Notes: generated by a model from the letters alone, not told the origin. A DNA stretch of 64,000 nucleotides from Methylobacterium sp. E-005 (GCF_022829725.1 NZ_JAKSYG010000081.1:1-64000); one strand, 5' to 3'; shown: positions 1 to 9,412, numbered from the stretch's first letter. Translations and numbers: made by a program.

Positions 1-2
1 GT

Positions 3-191
3 CGCTATCGCAACCTACCGGACGAGCCGATCCCGGGCGCTATCGAGCCCTGGCAGGCCGTGACCCCAATCCGGCCGGACACCGTACACAGCCGGTCCCT
101 GCGCTTCCTCGACGCCACGGGCGAGCTGCTGGCCGCCGTCGCCATCGTCGGCGGCGGCATGGTGCTCACCGGCCTCGCCACCCTGCTCTGA
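3..191 (+). CDS. C-terminal end of a truncated hypothetical protein
   Basis: An open frame enters from the left edge and stops at the TGA at 189-191, giving 62 residues. The start lies outside the window. The visible part has a polar, proline-containing stretch and ends in a hydrophobic segment rich in Ala, Val, Ile, Gly and Leu, which could be one C-terminal membrane helix. It runs in the same direction as the large hypothetical gene that begins 65 bases downstream and may share its transcript. No family is recognised. Confidence 0.5.
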   Translation, partial: RYRNLPDEPIPGAIEPWQAVTPIRPDTVHSRSLRFLDATGELLAAVAIVGGGMVLTGLATLL

Positions 192-256
192 CCCGCCGCC
201 ACCGCGCGGCGAGCCCTGCCGCGCTTCCCCTCTCGCACAGCGATTTAGGAGGCTTC

Positions 257-2332
257 ATGTCCTCTCGTAACTCCATCAAGGCGCCGAAGCAGTCGGTCGA
301 CAAGCCGAGCCTCAAGCAGCGCGCCGCCCAGATGCGGGACGCCGCAGGCCGGTTCATTAAGCGCAAGCCCGCGCAACCCAACGCCTCGCAGGAGCCTGTA
401 GCGCCGCTCGGCACGATCGCCGTACCGCACGGCACGCATCCTGACGCCTACGGCCTCGTGGTTGATGAGAACGGCTTGGGCCTGCACGCTGCGCCGGACG
501 CTAGGATCATCGTGGAGCCCGTCATGCCGGCCAAGGCAGGGCTGGCTGTGTTCTACATGAAGGGGAAGCCCAGCCCGGCTATCTTCGACCTAGCTCGCGG
601 CTTCCAGCCTGACCATACCGCGCCGTTCGCGCCCGGGTCCGAGGTCATGCCGCTGATCAGGGTATGCGAGCCGGTTACGGGGCAGATTGGGCATATCCGC
701 ACCGACCGCGTGGCAGCGATCCACAAGGTGCGCGGCGTGTCCACGTCAGCCGAGATTATCGCGCAGCACCGCTCGGCGCCTGCCGCGCTGACTGAGATGG
801 TCGAATGCCCCGAAGGCATGGGCACCTACGTCGTTGATGACGCTGTCGCCTATCCGCTGGTCCGGCCGGGCGAGACCGTCGTTTATGATGGCATGCGGCG
901 CGAGCCGACCAACGGAGCCTTGTGCATCCTGCAATGGAACAGCGGCAACCGCGTTGCCATGCAGACGGAACGGCGCCCTGTCGGGGGATGGGATGAGGAG
1001 GGCTGGTTCGCCCATCCGGTGAACCGGCCGAGCAACAGCGCCATGCTTGAGCGCCGGTTGGCCTCCGGTGCCCCCGGTCTATGGTACACCAGCGATGGCC
1101 CCTACACCGAAGCGCAGATGCGTGAGCGGATCGTCGGCACCGTCGTCGGCGTGCTGGTACCGCAGCAAAGAGCTACCCCGGCAGTAGCGACCGAGGCACA
1201 GCCCGGCCTGGCGACCGCGACCGATACTCTCGCGCACGTGCATCCGATCGACCGGGAGCACGAACAGACCAACACCGCTGCGGCGGCCAAGGCGCTGACC
1301 ACTGCCGTGTCGCCCGCGTTGCGCACCGCGATCCTGGCGCATCGGGACGCTTTCACAGCTTCTCGCAGCGACCCCGACGACAGCGATGACAACATGGACC
1401 GGCACTATGCCGGGATCGACCGGGCCGCGGATGCGATCGACGCGGTTCTCTCCAGCACCCTCGCGGATCTGCGGGCCAAGCTAACTTACCTGCTGCCGCG
1501 CGTTCTGCCGGACGTGAATGGCCGGGATCACATCGCGCGCCTGCTCGCGTTTAGCGATGACCTCGACCGGATGTGCCGCGCTCCAGTCATGAGCGAGGAC
1601 AGCACCGATCCGGTGTTCGAGGCGATCCGGGCGCATCTCGCGGCGTGGGACGCCTTTGGTCTCACCGTTAATCCAACCGACAAGGCGTGGCGGCGAGAGC
1701 GGGGCCTAGACATGTCCGATGAGGCGATGGCCGCGCCAGAGGCGGCATGGAAGGTCGCCCACGAGGCCGAAATCGCCGCGTGGAATGCGGTGTTCGAGAC
1801 GCGCCCGACGACGCTGCCGGGCTTCGTTGCCGTGGTCCGGCACGCCCAGCAGTGGGCAAGCGACCACTACGGCATTGATGAGTGTCTCGACGCCGACGAC
1901 ATCATGGCCAAGATTGCGGCCGACGCCGAACGCGTGATGTGGGCGGCCCTCGATAAGCGCGGCGATGATCGCCCCAACCTGTCGAGGGTGCCGGTCACCG
2001 AGCTAGCGGCCATGTCGTTCGAGCCCGTGGACCGCTCGGCCACACCTTGCCCGGTCCCGTCCCGCGAAGACTGGATCAGAGACGCCGATATGGCGCTGCC
2101 GTGGCTGCGCCTGGGCTGGCTGTACCTGAGTCTCGACCGGGACGAGTTGGCCGATGCGCTGCTCGCGGAAGACGACCAGCAGGCCGACGATTTTGGGCAC
2201 AACCTGAACATCGCTGCGCGCAACTTCGACCAACTCGCTCGGTTCGCCCGAGCTGTTCTCGACCGCCGCATGATCGGCATCGCCGCCCTGGCCGTGCGCG
2301 AGGGCGCTCCCGACGACATCGGAGGGGCCTAG
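257..2332 (+). CDS. Large hypothetical protein, 691 aa
   Basis: Long open frame preceded by an AGGAGG ribosome binding site 5 bases before the ATG, which settles the start. The N-terminus is short and basic (many Lys/Arg in the first 45 residues), with no signal peptide or membrane helix. The remainder is a soluble-looking, acidic, Trp- and Asp-rich sequence. I see no catalytic motif and recognise no family. The next genes (2414 and 2671) are on the same strand, so it is likely the first large gene of a small operon. Codon use matches the rest of the window. Its style resembles unnamed plasmid or prophage genes of Methylobacterium, but this is an impression only. Confidence 0.75.
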   Translation: MSSRNSIKAPKQSVDKPSLKQRAAQMRDAAGRFIKRKPAQPNASQEPVAPLGTIAVPHGTHPDAYGLVVDENGLGLHAAPDARIIVEPVMPAKAGLAVFYMKGKPSPAIFDLARGFQPDHTAPFAPGSEVMPLIRVCEPVTGQIGHIRTDRVAAIHKVRGVSTSAEIIAQHRSAPAALTEMVECPEGMGTYVVDDAVAYPLVRPGETVVYDGMRREPTNGALCILQWNSGNRVAMQTERRPVGGWDEEGWFAHPVNRPSNSAMLERRLASGAPGLWYTSDGPYTEAQMRERIVGTVVGVLVPQQRATPAVATEAQPGLATATDTLAHVHPIDREHEQTNTAAAAKALTTAVSPALRTAILAHRDAFTASRSDPDDSDDNMDRHYAGIDRAADAIDAVLSSTLADLRAKLTYLLPRVLPDVNGRDHIARLLAFSDDLDRMCRAPVMSEDSTDPVFEAIRAHLAAWDAFGLTVNPTDKAWRRERGLDMSDEAMAAPEAAWKVAHEAEIAAWNAVFETRPTTLPGFVAVVRHAQQWASDHYGIDECLDADDIMAKIAADAERVMWAALDKRGDDRPNLSRVPVTELAAMSFEPVDRSATPCPVPSREDWIRDADMALPWLRLGWLYLSLDRDELADALLAEDDQQADDFGHNLNIAARNFDQLARFARAVLDRRMIGIAALAVREGAPDDIGGA

Positions 2333-2413
2333 CCCCTCCGCCTTCCTGTCGCGGTGCGTACCGCCCCGGCCGGATCACGCCGGGCTTCCAGATCACACCC
2401 CGAGACCCTGACC

Positions 2414-2671
2414 ATGAGCAAGATCGTAGCCTTCCCGGGCCGCCCGAGCCTGCCTGCCGCCAAGCCGATCCCCCGGGAGGAGTTCGAGCGGCTGGCAGAA
2501 CTCGCCCTCGACATCGTGGACCGCATCGTCGCCATCTTGGATGAGGGCGACGGGGATCCCGACCACGAGGACGGCGGGGATAGCGAACCCAGCCTCGGCG
2601 CTCCGGAAAACCATCACGGTTCGCAGGTGGTGTGGTTCCGGGGCGGGGATCGGGACTGCGAGGCCGAGTGA
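2414..2671 (+). CDS. Small acidic hypothetical protein, 85 aa
   Basis: The frame is open from 2354, but the ATG at 2414 is preferred because the peptide upstream of it looks like translated spacer. The protein begins MSKIVAFPGRP, has an amphipathic Glu/Leu-rich helix near residues 20-40, and ends in a highly acidic Asp/Glu/Gly tail. Its TGA overlaps the ATG of the next gene by one base, indicating translational coupling. No domain is recognised. Short proteins beginning with a 'K-hydrophobic-FPGRP' stretch are common unnamed genes in this group of bacteria. Confidence 0.55.
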   Translation: MSKIVAFPGRPSLPAAKPIPREEFERLAELALDIVDRIVAILDEGDGDPDHEDGGDSEPSLGAPENHHGSQVVWFRGGDRDCEAE

Positions 2672-2952
2672 TGCCGACGCTGCTGCCATCTAGGCCGCCG
2701 TCAGAGCCGCGCCTATCGCTACCTCAGACGGTTCGCTTCCTGGCCCTGGTGGCGCGCGTGCGCCTCCATGACGCCCGAATGCACGTCGTGGTTCGGCAGG
2801 GATCCGGCTTCTCGGATGACCGGCTGTTGCGCCTCATGCGGCGGTGGCTGGCACTACATCAGGAGATCGGCGCCATGCTGCCGGGCGTCCCCGAACCTGA
2901 GTACGTCGCAGAGGTGCGGGCGATCCTGCGACCAACAGTAAGAAAGGAATAG
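2671..2952 (+). CDS. Small basic hypothetical protein, 93 aa
   Basis: Starts at the ATG that overlaps the preceding stop (TGATG), so it is probably translated by coupling. The product is basic, Arg/Leu-rich and largely helical by composition, with no signal peptide or membrane segment. It has alternating Leu/Arg helices around residues 18-60. It is the last gene of the first small operon and is followed at once by a stem-loop. No family is recognised. Confidence 0.55.
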   Translation: MPTLLPSRPPSEPRLSLPQTVRFLALVARVRLHDARMHVVVRQGSGFSDDRLLRLMRRWLALHQEIGAMLPGVPEPEYVAEVRAILRPTVRKE

Positions 2953-2958
2953 GGAAGC

Positions 2959-3010
2959 ATCCACGCCCGCCCTCGACAGCTGAGGGGCATATCTGCGGGC
3001 GAGCGTGGAT
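2959..3010 (+). terminator. Stem-loop after the first operon
   Basis: Outer arms ATCCACGC (2959-2966) and GCGTGGAT (3003-3010) are perfect complements. Inside them an inner hairpin CCCTC/GAGGG closes a short loop. There is no T-run, so this is a structured transcript end at best. It begins only 7 bases after the stop of the 93-residue gene. Confidence 0.35.
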
Positions 3011-3086
3011 CGTCAGCGGGACCGTCTCAACCCGCCGGCGAGCCGGGTGATAGTCGGGCATTCTTGCGAAAGGGTGACCGGCGGGC

Positions 3087-3218
3087 TCAGGCGATCCAGC
3101 CCAGGACTGTGGCGCAGCGCTCGGCTTGAGCCCGGGTCAGGCCGGACACGACGGCCGCTCCGTTCCGGTAGACGCTGAATGAGCCGTCACCTGCCGCGCG
3201 GATCTTGATCGAGGCCAT
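3087..3218 (-). CDS. 43-residue small hypothetical protein
   Basis: Short frame reading ATG at 3218 to TGA at 3087-3089. The peptide starts MASIKIRAAGDGSFSVYRNG and ends with an amphipathic Arg/Ala/Glu helix and a Trp near the C-terminus. The pattern 'beta strand, turn, beta strand, helix' looks like a folded mini-domain rather than random translation. It stands alone on the minus strand and converges on the preceding operon. Function unknown. Confidence 0.5.
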   Translation of the reverse strand: MASIKIRAAGDGSFSVYRNGAAVVSGLTRAQAERCATVLGWIA

Positions 3219-4856
3219 CGTTTACGCACTCCACACCCGCCAAGGCGGCGCTGGAGAGTAGCGACTAGGAGGCCTTGAAGTTTCTGGCTTGCGAGGTTGT
3301 CGACAGGGGAATCTGTCGGGCTCCGCAGCCTTCCGAACGCCACTCGCGCATCCGGTGCAAACGGCAAACTCCACCGCGCTCCAAGGGCGTTTATTGGACA
3401 ACGCTTGGACGGAAGAAGCTCGCGATCGAGCTAAGTCATTGAGAAGATTCTAGGACGTCAGATAACGCGCGACTACCCCCTCAACAATATCAACCCTTTA
3501 GCGTCAGCGCCAAGCACTCTAAGCCCGACTTCGCGCCAACAAAGAGCCGACTTTTACGCCTCTGCGCCATCAAACACCCGACTCCCGGTTGGCTGGGCCT
3601 ACACGGCTCGAAGATCGGTCCACGAGGATGCTCAGCTGCCTGCATCAAGGCGCACATCGATGAGCACGCCGCCGAACTCGAAGATAGAACCTCTGTTGGC
3701 GCCAGATCGGATCTCAGCGGGCGGCAGATCAAACCATATGGGTGTAAATCATTAAAGTTCGATGGAAAACTGTTTCAGCACCGAGCAACTGCGCCCGACA
3801 GCCACGCACACCTATCCTCCGGCACGCCACCGACCTTGCTTCCACGCCGACGGGACGTCGGGCTTTCCTTCCCTCGCATCCGCTCGGTGAGCTGGGTCAG
3901 CTGACGGAGGCCCGTCGACAGCGTCACAACCACCTCTTCTCCGTCGGCCACCCCGACCGCTCCATAACCCGGGCAGCAAATTCGTGGCATCGTCCGGGGT
4001 TGGCGGTTAGGCCCTGTGAGTGCCACGGCTCGCCCCCCGCGACATCACGGGTTTCCCGGCGAACCGGCCACCGGGAAAGGCAAAACTATGTCGGGCCAAT
4101 GGTGGCGCCCGGTCGTGGTGAAGGTGGCGGTCGATAAGGTCGATGGTGACGTACGGTCGCTCCTTTTCCTGTCAAATGGCTGCCAGCGCTTAAGCTTCGG
4201 CTCTCACCGCGGCCATGGAGGCGGAGTGGATCAACCCGGACGCGCTGCGCAGCTGGCTGGCGACGGCTCACGCCCGGGCGCCGGCACCGCACTAGGCGAC
4301 AAGCGGATGCCCCGCGGGTCTAAAGCCGGCAGAAGGCGCCAGACCGGAGCCCGGGACTTCAGGCTTGGTCCGCGACGTCACCTGATGGGCGGATGACGAG
4401 TTCACGCCGTAGGTCGGTCGAATAGACCTAACGCGGGGGATGCCGTCAGTGTCACCTCGATGCCTTTGGGGGGTGGTGCTTGTCTGCACCTTCGGGAAGA
4501 CCGCGCAGAAGCTCGTTTCCGGCGACGGTTGAGAGGGCCGCATCAAGGATCAAGTCCGCGGTCCCAAGCCTCTACGCTTCCGCCGGTCGGTTCAGGCCAT
4601 AACCTCCATGCACTCCGCGATGGTGTAGGGGCGCGCTACGTTCGAGATGCTACGTGAGCTATCCCTAGGGCTGGCATGGGTGGGAAGCAGCTTGGCTGCT
4701 TTCGGTCGCAAGACGTTCTAAAGCGGACCTAGGATGAATCGCCGTCTCCGGATGGACGGTCCAACCCATCTCAGGGTCGAAGTTCGTTAAAGCCGGATGC
4801 CGTTTTCATCAGAGGCGATGCGACCGACGCGAAAGTGCGTTGCCTTGGGAGACAGA
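3219..4856. other. Gene-poor stretch of about 1.6 kb
   Basis: Frames of 60-126 codons exist on both strands, but none has a convincing ribosome binding site, domain or codon pattern. Base composition is lower in G+C between 3400 and 3800 than in the neighbouring genes. The segment 4096-4191 has a diverged counterpart at 17446-17541. I read this as degraded accessory DNA. Confidence 0.5.
4096..4191. repeat. Diverged repeat, copy 1 of 2
   Basis: This segment aligns with 17446-17541. Shared blocks include CAATGGTG/GAATGGTG at one end and GTCAAAT(G/A)(G/A)CTGCCA near the other. Read on the minus strand both copies give a peptide with GS(H/Y)LTGK followed by (T)xRH and a Pro-rich run. This suggests two decayed copies of one short coding or mobile sequence that now bracket the sulfite module. 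Confidence 0.4.
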
Positions 4857-5495
4857 GTGATTCACGATCGCAAAGCCCCAATCACGCGACGTCTCGTGCT
4901 GGTCCGGCATGGCCAGAGCGTAGCCAACCGATCCGGTCTGTTCACGGGATTGCTGGACTCGCCCTTGACCGAGCAGGGTCGGATAGAAGCCGTGGCAGCC
5001 GGGCGGCGTTTGGCCGAGCGCAGCTGGCGCTTTTCCGATGCCTTCACCTCGACGCTGACGCGGGCCGTCGTGAGCGGCCGGCTTATCCTCGATACGCTCG
5101 GGCAACCCGGATTAATCCCTCAACGCTTCGCCGCGCTCGACGAGCGAGACTACGGCGACCTCAGCGGGCTCGACAAGACCGCCGCCGATGCGCGCTGGGG
5201 GGCGGAGCGGATCGAGACCTGGCGGCGCTCCTACGCCGAGGCGCCGCCGAACGGTGAGAGCCTGCGCGATACCGTCGCCCGCATCGTGCCATGCTACCTC
5301 CGATCCATCCTACCGGCGGTCATGGGCGGGGACGTGCTCGTCGTCGCCCACGGTAATTGCCTGCGGGCGCTCGTTATGGCGCTCGACGACCTCAGCCCGG
5401 CGGAGGTCGAGCAACTCGAACTCGCGACGGGCTCCGTCAGGATCTATGAGTTTGCTGCGGACACGACGATCGAGGCCCGCTGGATCGACGGTTGA
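4857..5495 (+). CDS. gpmA: 2,3-bisphosphoglycerate-dependent phosphoglycerate mutase
   Basis: Cytoplasmic glycolytic/gluconeogenic enzyme that interconverts 3- and 2-phosphoglycerate through a phosphohistidine. The catalytic RHG motif is at residues 17-19 (LVLVRHGQS). It is followed by the family motifs LDERDYGDLSGL, PPNGESLRD and the second catalytic His in AHGNCLRAL. I start at the GTG at 4857, which has GGGAG five bases upstream and gives 212 residues, the usual length of bacterial GpmA. An in-frame ATG at 4797 would add 20 residues with no homology and no binding site. The gene stands alone, with 147 A+T-rich bases before yeiH. It may be a second, accessory copy, since this enzyme is normally chromosomal. 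Confidence 0.85.
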   Translation: MIHDRKAPITRRLVLVRHGQSVANRSGLFTGLLDSPLTEQGRIEAVAAGRRLAERSWRFSDAFTSTLTRAVVSGRLILDTLGQPGLIPQRFAALDERDYGDLSGLDKTAADARWGAERIETWRRSYAEAPPNGESLRDTVARIVPCYLRSILPAVMGGDVLVVAHGNCLRALVMALDDLSPAEVEQLELATGSVRIYEFAADTTIEARWIDG

Positions 5496-5565
5496 ATCCG
5501 CCTGTAGGCCCCCAAGAATGGGTCGCCTCACGCTTCGAAGGGATCCCCATTTGATCTAATTAAGT

Positions 5566-5588
5566 GATTGGAATTATCTAATCATTCC
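5566..5588. promoter_or_regulatory. A+T-rich overlapping dyads upstream of yeiH
   Basis: In an otherwise G+C-rich sequence, 5555-5590 is A+T-rich and contains GATT(N10)AATC at 5566-5583 and GGAAT(N9)ATTCC at 5570-5588. It lies 55-77 bases before the yeiH start. LysR-type operators often look like this, and a LysR gene is part of the same module (12454-13344), but binding is only inferred. Confidence 0.3.
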
Positions 5589-5642
5589 GTTGGAGTGAAT
5601 GAAAGGGAAGTGGGATTCTCCGGCATCACATCGGAGCCACCC

Positions 5643-6740
5643 ATGTCCGCCCCCAGACTTGTCTCCCACCCTCGATCGATGCGTGCCCTGGCCGGCACGA
5701 GAGCCATCCTTCCAGGACTGGGCCTCTGCGTGGCAGTTACCGCCGCAGCGGTCGGCTTCGAAGCCGTCGAGACGCACCTGTTCGGTCGCGCTTGGCTCGA
5801 AGCCCTGGTGCTGGCGATCCTCCTCGGGAGCGCGATCCGCACCGCCTGGACCCCGTCGCAGCGTTTCTTTCCCGGCATCGCCTTCGGGGCCAAGACCGTG
5901 CTGGAGATCGCGGTCGTAATGCTAGGCGCGTCGCTCAGCCTCGCGACGATCCTCGCCGCCGGCCCGGGCCTGCTCTTCGGCATCGCGGGCGTCGTCGTGG
6001 TCGCGATCCTGTCGAGCTACGGCATCGGCCGGGCGCTCGGACTGCATTCGCGCATGGCGATCCTCGTCGCCTGCGGCAACTCGATCTGCGGCAACTCGGC
6101 GATCGCCGCCACCGCCCCGGTGATCGGCGCCGACGGCGAGGACGTCGCCGCCTCCATCGCCTTCACCGCGGTGCTGGGCGTGCTGGTGGTGCTCGGCCTG
6201 CCGCTGCTGGTGCCGCTGCTCGGCCTGTCGCCGATGCAGTACGGCGTGCTCGCCGGCCTCACCGTCTACGCCGTGCCGCAGGTCCTCGCCGCCACCGCGC
6301 CGGTCGCGGCGCTCAGCGTCCAGGTCGGAACCCTGGTGAAGCTCGTCCGGGTGCTGATGCTCGGGCCGGTCGTTCTGATGCTCTCCCTCGGCGCGAGCCG
6401 GCTGCGCGAGGAGACCGACGAGGCCGCCCCCGGCGTCACAACCGGCGACCGCCCGGCCCCCGGCGGCCTCGCGATCCACCGCCTGGTGCCGTGGTTCATC
6501 CTCGCCTTCCTGGCGCTCGCGGGACTCCGCTCGGCCGGGCTGATCCCGCAAGTCGCGCTCGCGCCGATGTCGGAGACCGCCAACGTGCTGACCGTAGTCT
6601 CGATGGCGGCACTCGGCCTCGGGGTCGACGTGCGCAGCGTCGCCAAGGCCGGGGCGCGGGTGACCCTCGCTGTGGTCGCCTCGCTCCTTGCCCTCGGCGC
6701 CGTCAGCCTCGGCCTGATCCATGTGCTCGGCCTCGTCTGA
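5643..6740 (+). CDS. YeiH/UPF0324 family inner-membrane exporter
   Basis: Member of the YeiH family (PF03601, 'putative sulfate exporter'), with about ten hydrophobic segments through its 365 residues. Family hallmarks are visible: the LGSAIRTAW stretch after the second helix, the FGAKTVLEIAVVMLGASLS block and the CGNSICGNSAIAA motif near the middle. The start is the ATG at 5643, with GGAG 6 bases upstream; an upstream ATG at 5568 lacks one. YeiH genes are typically beside sulfur- or sulfite-linked enzymes and a LysR regulator. Here two sulfite oxidases lie within 6 kb, so a role in moving sulfite or a related anion out of the cell is plausible but not proven for this family. Confidence 0.85.
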   Translation: MSAPRLVSHPRSMRALAGTRAILPGLGLCVAVTAAAVGFEAVETHLFGRAWLEALVLAILLGSAIRTAWTPSQRFFPGIAFGAKTVLEIAVVMLGASLSLATILAAGPGLLFGIAGVVVVAILSSYGIGRALGLHSRMAILVACGNSICGNSAIAATAPVIGADGEDVAASIAFTAVLGVLVVLGLPLLVPLLGLSPMQYGVLAGLTVYAVPQVLAATAPVAALSVQVGTLVKLVRVLMLGPVVLMLSLGASRLREETDEAAPGVTTGDRPAPGGLAIHRLVPWFILAFLALAGLRSAGLIPQVALAPMSETANVLTVVSMAALGLGVDVRSVAKAGARVTLAVVASLLALGAVSLGLIHVLGLV

Positions 6741-6784
6741 TCCACGCTATGGCATCGATCCGACCCCTTGATGGAAGAATTGCC

Positions 6785-7981
6785 GTGACACGTTCGTCCC
6801 AATCTTCATCCGAGGCAGTCGCGCAGGCGACGGGATGGTTGATGGGGCCGGGTCGCGAAGCGGTGGACGCGGCAGCCCTTCTCGATGGGTTCAGTGCGTG
6901 CCTCTCGGGGCTTGGCCTGCCGCTGGCCCGCGCCACCACCCACGCGCCGACCCTGCATCCGTCGTTCCGGTGGGTGATGCGCGTCTGGCATCCAGGAACG
7001 TCGAGCCTAGCCCTGCGTCGCCGCCACGGCATCGAGGGCACGCCGACCTTCCACGGCAACACCGTCGAGCACGTGGTCGAGACGCGGACCCCACTCCAAT
7101 GCCGTCTCGACGGGGATGGGCCGCTGCCGTTTCCCGTGCTTGGCGAGCTTCGCAACGAGGGTCTGACCGACTACCTCATCGCGCCGCTGCATGCCGCGCG
7201 TGGACGCATGGGTGCCGCCTCCTGGGCCACGGCGAGACCGGGCGGCTTCACGCCGATCGAGATCGAGACGTTGCTAGCGCTGGTCGAGCCGTTCTCGCTG
7301 CTGTTCGAAATCAAGGCGCTCGACGACATGCTTGGCGCGGTCCTGAGCGCCTATGTCGGGCGCGACCCGGCGCGGCAAATCCTGGCCGGCACAGTGCGGC
7401 GCGGCGACGTACGCCTCATGCGGGCCGCGATGATGCTGACCGATCTGCGCGGGTTCGGTGAACTGTCCGACCGGCAAAGCCCCGACCATGTCGTGGCCGC
7501 CCTCAACCGGATGTTCGATGCCATCGTGCCGGCCGTCGAGGCGGAAGGCGGCGAGGTGCTAAAGTATATTGGTGACGGGCTGCTGGCCGTGTTCGATGCC
7601 GATCGCGACGAGGCCGAGGCGCGCCGTGCCGCCTTGCGTGCCGCCGAGGCCGCACTCGATGCGCTTGCGACCCTGCGCGACGGTGACAGGGCTGCCTTTG
7701 AGGTCGGCGTCGCACTTCATGTTGGGGAGGTCGCCTACGGCAATATCGGCGGCGGCGACCGGGTCGACTTCACGGCGATCGGCCGCGATCTCAACGTGCT
7801 CGCTCGCGTCGAGCGCCTGTGCAAGACCTACGACACGCCGCTGATCGCCACCGACACCTTCCTCCACGGCCTGGCGCATGCCCTCGAACCGCTCGGCATT
7901 GTCGCCCTTCGCGGTTTCGCCGAGCGTCACGCCTTGTTCGGGTGTCGCAGGACCGCGCCTGTCGAAGCACCGGCGGTCTGA
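6785..7981 (+). CDS. Class III adenylate/guanylate cyclase, soluble
   Basis: Makes cAMP or cGMP. The N-terminal half (about residues 1-185) resembles a GAF-like sensor region, with no membrane helix. The C-terminal half is a class III catalytic domain. The first metal Asp is in LTDLRGFGEL and the second in KYIGDGLLAVF, whose Lys fits the substrate-specifying position. The transition-state Asn/Arg pair is in AIGRDLNVLARVE. The start is the GTG at 6785, with GGAAG 7 bases upstream (398 residues); an ATG at 6749 has no binding site. This N-terminal layout is common among rhizobial cyclases. It lies between yeiH and sorA and may sense a sulfur or redox cue, though no ligand can be read from sequence. 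Confidence 0.85.
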   Translation: MTRSSQSSSEAVAQATGWLMGPGREAVDAAALLDGFSACLSGLGLPLARATTHAPTLHPSFRWVMRVWHPGTSSLALRRRHGIEGTPTFHGNTVEHVVETRTPLQCRLDGDGPLPFPVLGELRNEGLTDYLIAPLHAARGRMGAASWATARPGGFTPIEIETLLALVEPFSLLFEIKALDDMLGAVLSAYVGRDPARQILAGTVRRGDVRLMRAAMMLTDLRGFGELSDRQSPDHVVAALNRMFDAIVPAVEAEGGEVLKYIGDGLLAVFDADRDEAEARRAALRAAEAALDALATLRDGDRAAFEVGVALHVGEVAYGNIGGGDRVDFTAIGRDLNVLARVERLCKTYDTPLIATDTFLHGLAHALEPLGIVALRGFAERHALFGCRRTAPVEAPAV

Positions 7982-8075
7982 CGTCGAGACGATATCTGGC
8001 ACCACCGGCGCGGAGATCCAAAATTCTCAAATCATCGCATTGGGAGATCGTTCGCATCGCGAAAGACCGTTGGTG

Positions 8076-8100
8076 GGAATTAAACGCATCCCGTAGCATC
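8076..8100 (+). promoter_or_regulatory. Predicted ECF promoter of sorAB (site A)
   Basis: GGAATT (8076-8081), 13 bases, then AGCATC (8095-8100) followed by TCCC. It matches three other sites at 9795, 15206 and 15149 (minus) in sequence and exact spacing. It lies 78 bases before the sorA start. It is assigned to the ECF sigma factor at 14147-14692 by inference. Confidence 0.6.
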
Positions 8101-8177
8101 TCCCTAGTCGCAAGGAATCGCCACGGGTCCGGTGCCCTCGAACGCATCGACGCCGACGAACTTTGAAGGGAGAGACG

Positions 8178-9401
8178 ATGCACGGATTGGAAAGACCGAC
8201 GAACCGCCGCCTCCTGTTGGGCGGGCTCGGGCTCGGCAGCCTTGCCGCCGCGATGCCGGCCTGGGCCGCGGGCTCGGTGAAGCTGCCGCTACCCGGCGGC
8301 CCGGATGTGCGGGATCTCACGACGGCCTTTCCCGGCAAGGGCGAGATGATCCTCCAGCGTACCCATCCGCCGCTGCTGGAGACGCCGTTTGCGGTGTTCG
8401 ATGAGGGCGTGTTCACCCCCAACGACCGCTTCTACGTGCGCTGGCACTGGGCCTCGATCCCAACCGAGGTTGATGCCGGCACCTTCCGTCTCAAGGTCCA
8501 CGGTCATGTCGAGAAGGAGCTCTCGCTCTCCCTCGATGCCATCGCCGGCCTGCCGCGCTTCGAGATCGCCGCGGTCAACCAGTGCTCGGGCAACTCCCGC
8601 GGGCTGTTCGAGCCGCGGGTTCCCGGCGCGCAATGGGCCAACGGCTCGATGGGAAACGCCCGCTGGACCGGGGTGCGCCTCAAGGACGTGCTCGAAAAGG
8701 CCGGGGTGAAGGCCGGTGCCGTGCAGGTGCGCTTCAGCGGCCTCGATGAGCCGGTCGTGGACGACGCGCCGGACTTCAAGAAGTCGCTCGATCTCGACCA
8801 CGCCAACGACGGTGAGGTGATGATCGCCTACGCGATGAACGGCGAGCAATTGCCGCTTCTCAACGGCTTCCCGCTTCGCCTCGTGGTGCCGGGCTGGTAC
8901 TCGACCTACTGGGTCAAGATGTTGTCGGAGATCGAGGTGCTGGACAAGCCCGACGACCAGTACTGGATGAAGACCGCCTACCGCATCCCGGACGTGCCGG
9001 GCGCCAACATCAAGCCCGGCCAGACCGGCTTCAAGACGGTGCCGATCAACAAGATGGTACCGCGCTCGTTCGTCACCAACCTGCAGGATGGCGCCAAGGT
9101 GACGGCCGGCGCGCCGGTGGCGTTGCGCGGCATCGCTTTCGGCGGCGATTGCGGGGTGAAGGCGGTCGACTTCTCCGGCGACGGCGGCGCGACGTGGTTT
9201 CCAGCACAGCTCGGCGCGGACGAGGGCCCCTACAGCTTCCGCCGCTTCGAGGGCAGCCTGCCGGCGTTGGCCGCCGGCACCCACACGGTGAAGGTCCGCT
9301 GCACCAACACCAACGGCGTCGCGCAGCCCACGGACCGGGTCTGGAACGGGGCCGGCTTCATGCAGAACGGTATAGAAACCGTGTCCTTCCAGGCCGCTTG
9401 A
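8178..9401 (+). CDS. sorA: Periplasmic sulfite dehydrogenase, molybdopterin subunit
   Basis: Oxidises sulfite to sulfate in the periplasm and passes electrons to cytochrome c. The N-terminus has a twin-arginine signal (NRRLLLGG, then a hydrophobic run, AWA cleavage near residue 30), as expected for an enzyme exported with its cofactor. The molybdenum-ligating Cys is C136 in AVNQCSGNSRG. The rest follows the sulfite oxidase fold: molybdopterin domain, then a C-terminal dimerisation domain from about residue 290. The ATG at 8178 is preceded by AGGGAGA; the in-frame TTG at 8163 is not needed. The cytochrome subunit gene follows after 11 bases. SoxC is the main alternative, but no other sox gene is visible, so SorA-type is preferred. 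Confidence 0.85.
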   Translation: MHGLERPTNRRLLLGGLGLGSLAAAMPAWAAGSVKLPLPGGPDVRDLTTAFPGKGEMILQRTHPPLLETPFAVFDEGVFTPNDRFYVRWHWASIPTEVDAGTFRLKVHGHVEKELSLSLDAIAGLPRFEIAAVNQCSGNSRGLFEPRVPGAQWANGSMGNARWTGVRLKDVLEKAGVKAGAVQVRFSGLDEPVVDDAPDFKKSLDLDHANDGEVMIAYAMNGEQLPLLNGFPLRLVVPGWYSTYWVKMLSEIEVLDKPDDQYWMKTAYRIPDVPGANIKPGQTGFKTVPINKMVPRSFVTNLQDGAKVTAGAPVALRGIAFGGDCGVKAVDFSGDGGATWFPAQLGADEGPYSFRRFEGSLPALAAGTHTVKVRCTNTNGVAQPTDRVWNGAGFMQNGIETVSFQAA

Positions 9402-9412
9402 GGAGAACAGCC

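Noticed and set aside
2945..2962. GGAATA near GCATCC after the first operon
   Set aside because: Only five bases separate the elements and they lie at the end of a gene, not before one.
5605..5632. GGAAGT followed by GGCATC upstream of yeiH, resembling the ECF motif
   Set aside because: The spacer is 10 bases instead of 13 and the -35 is GGAAGT, so it does not fit the four consistent sites.
5792..7981. 729-codon frame joining the yeiH region to the cyclase
   Set aside because: Its first half is an Arg-rich out-of-frame reading of yeiH; only the part from 6785 is the cyclase gene.
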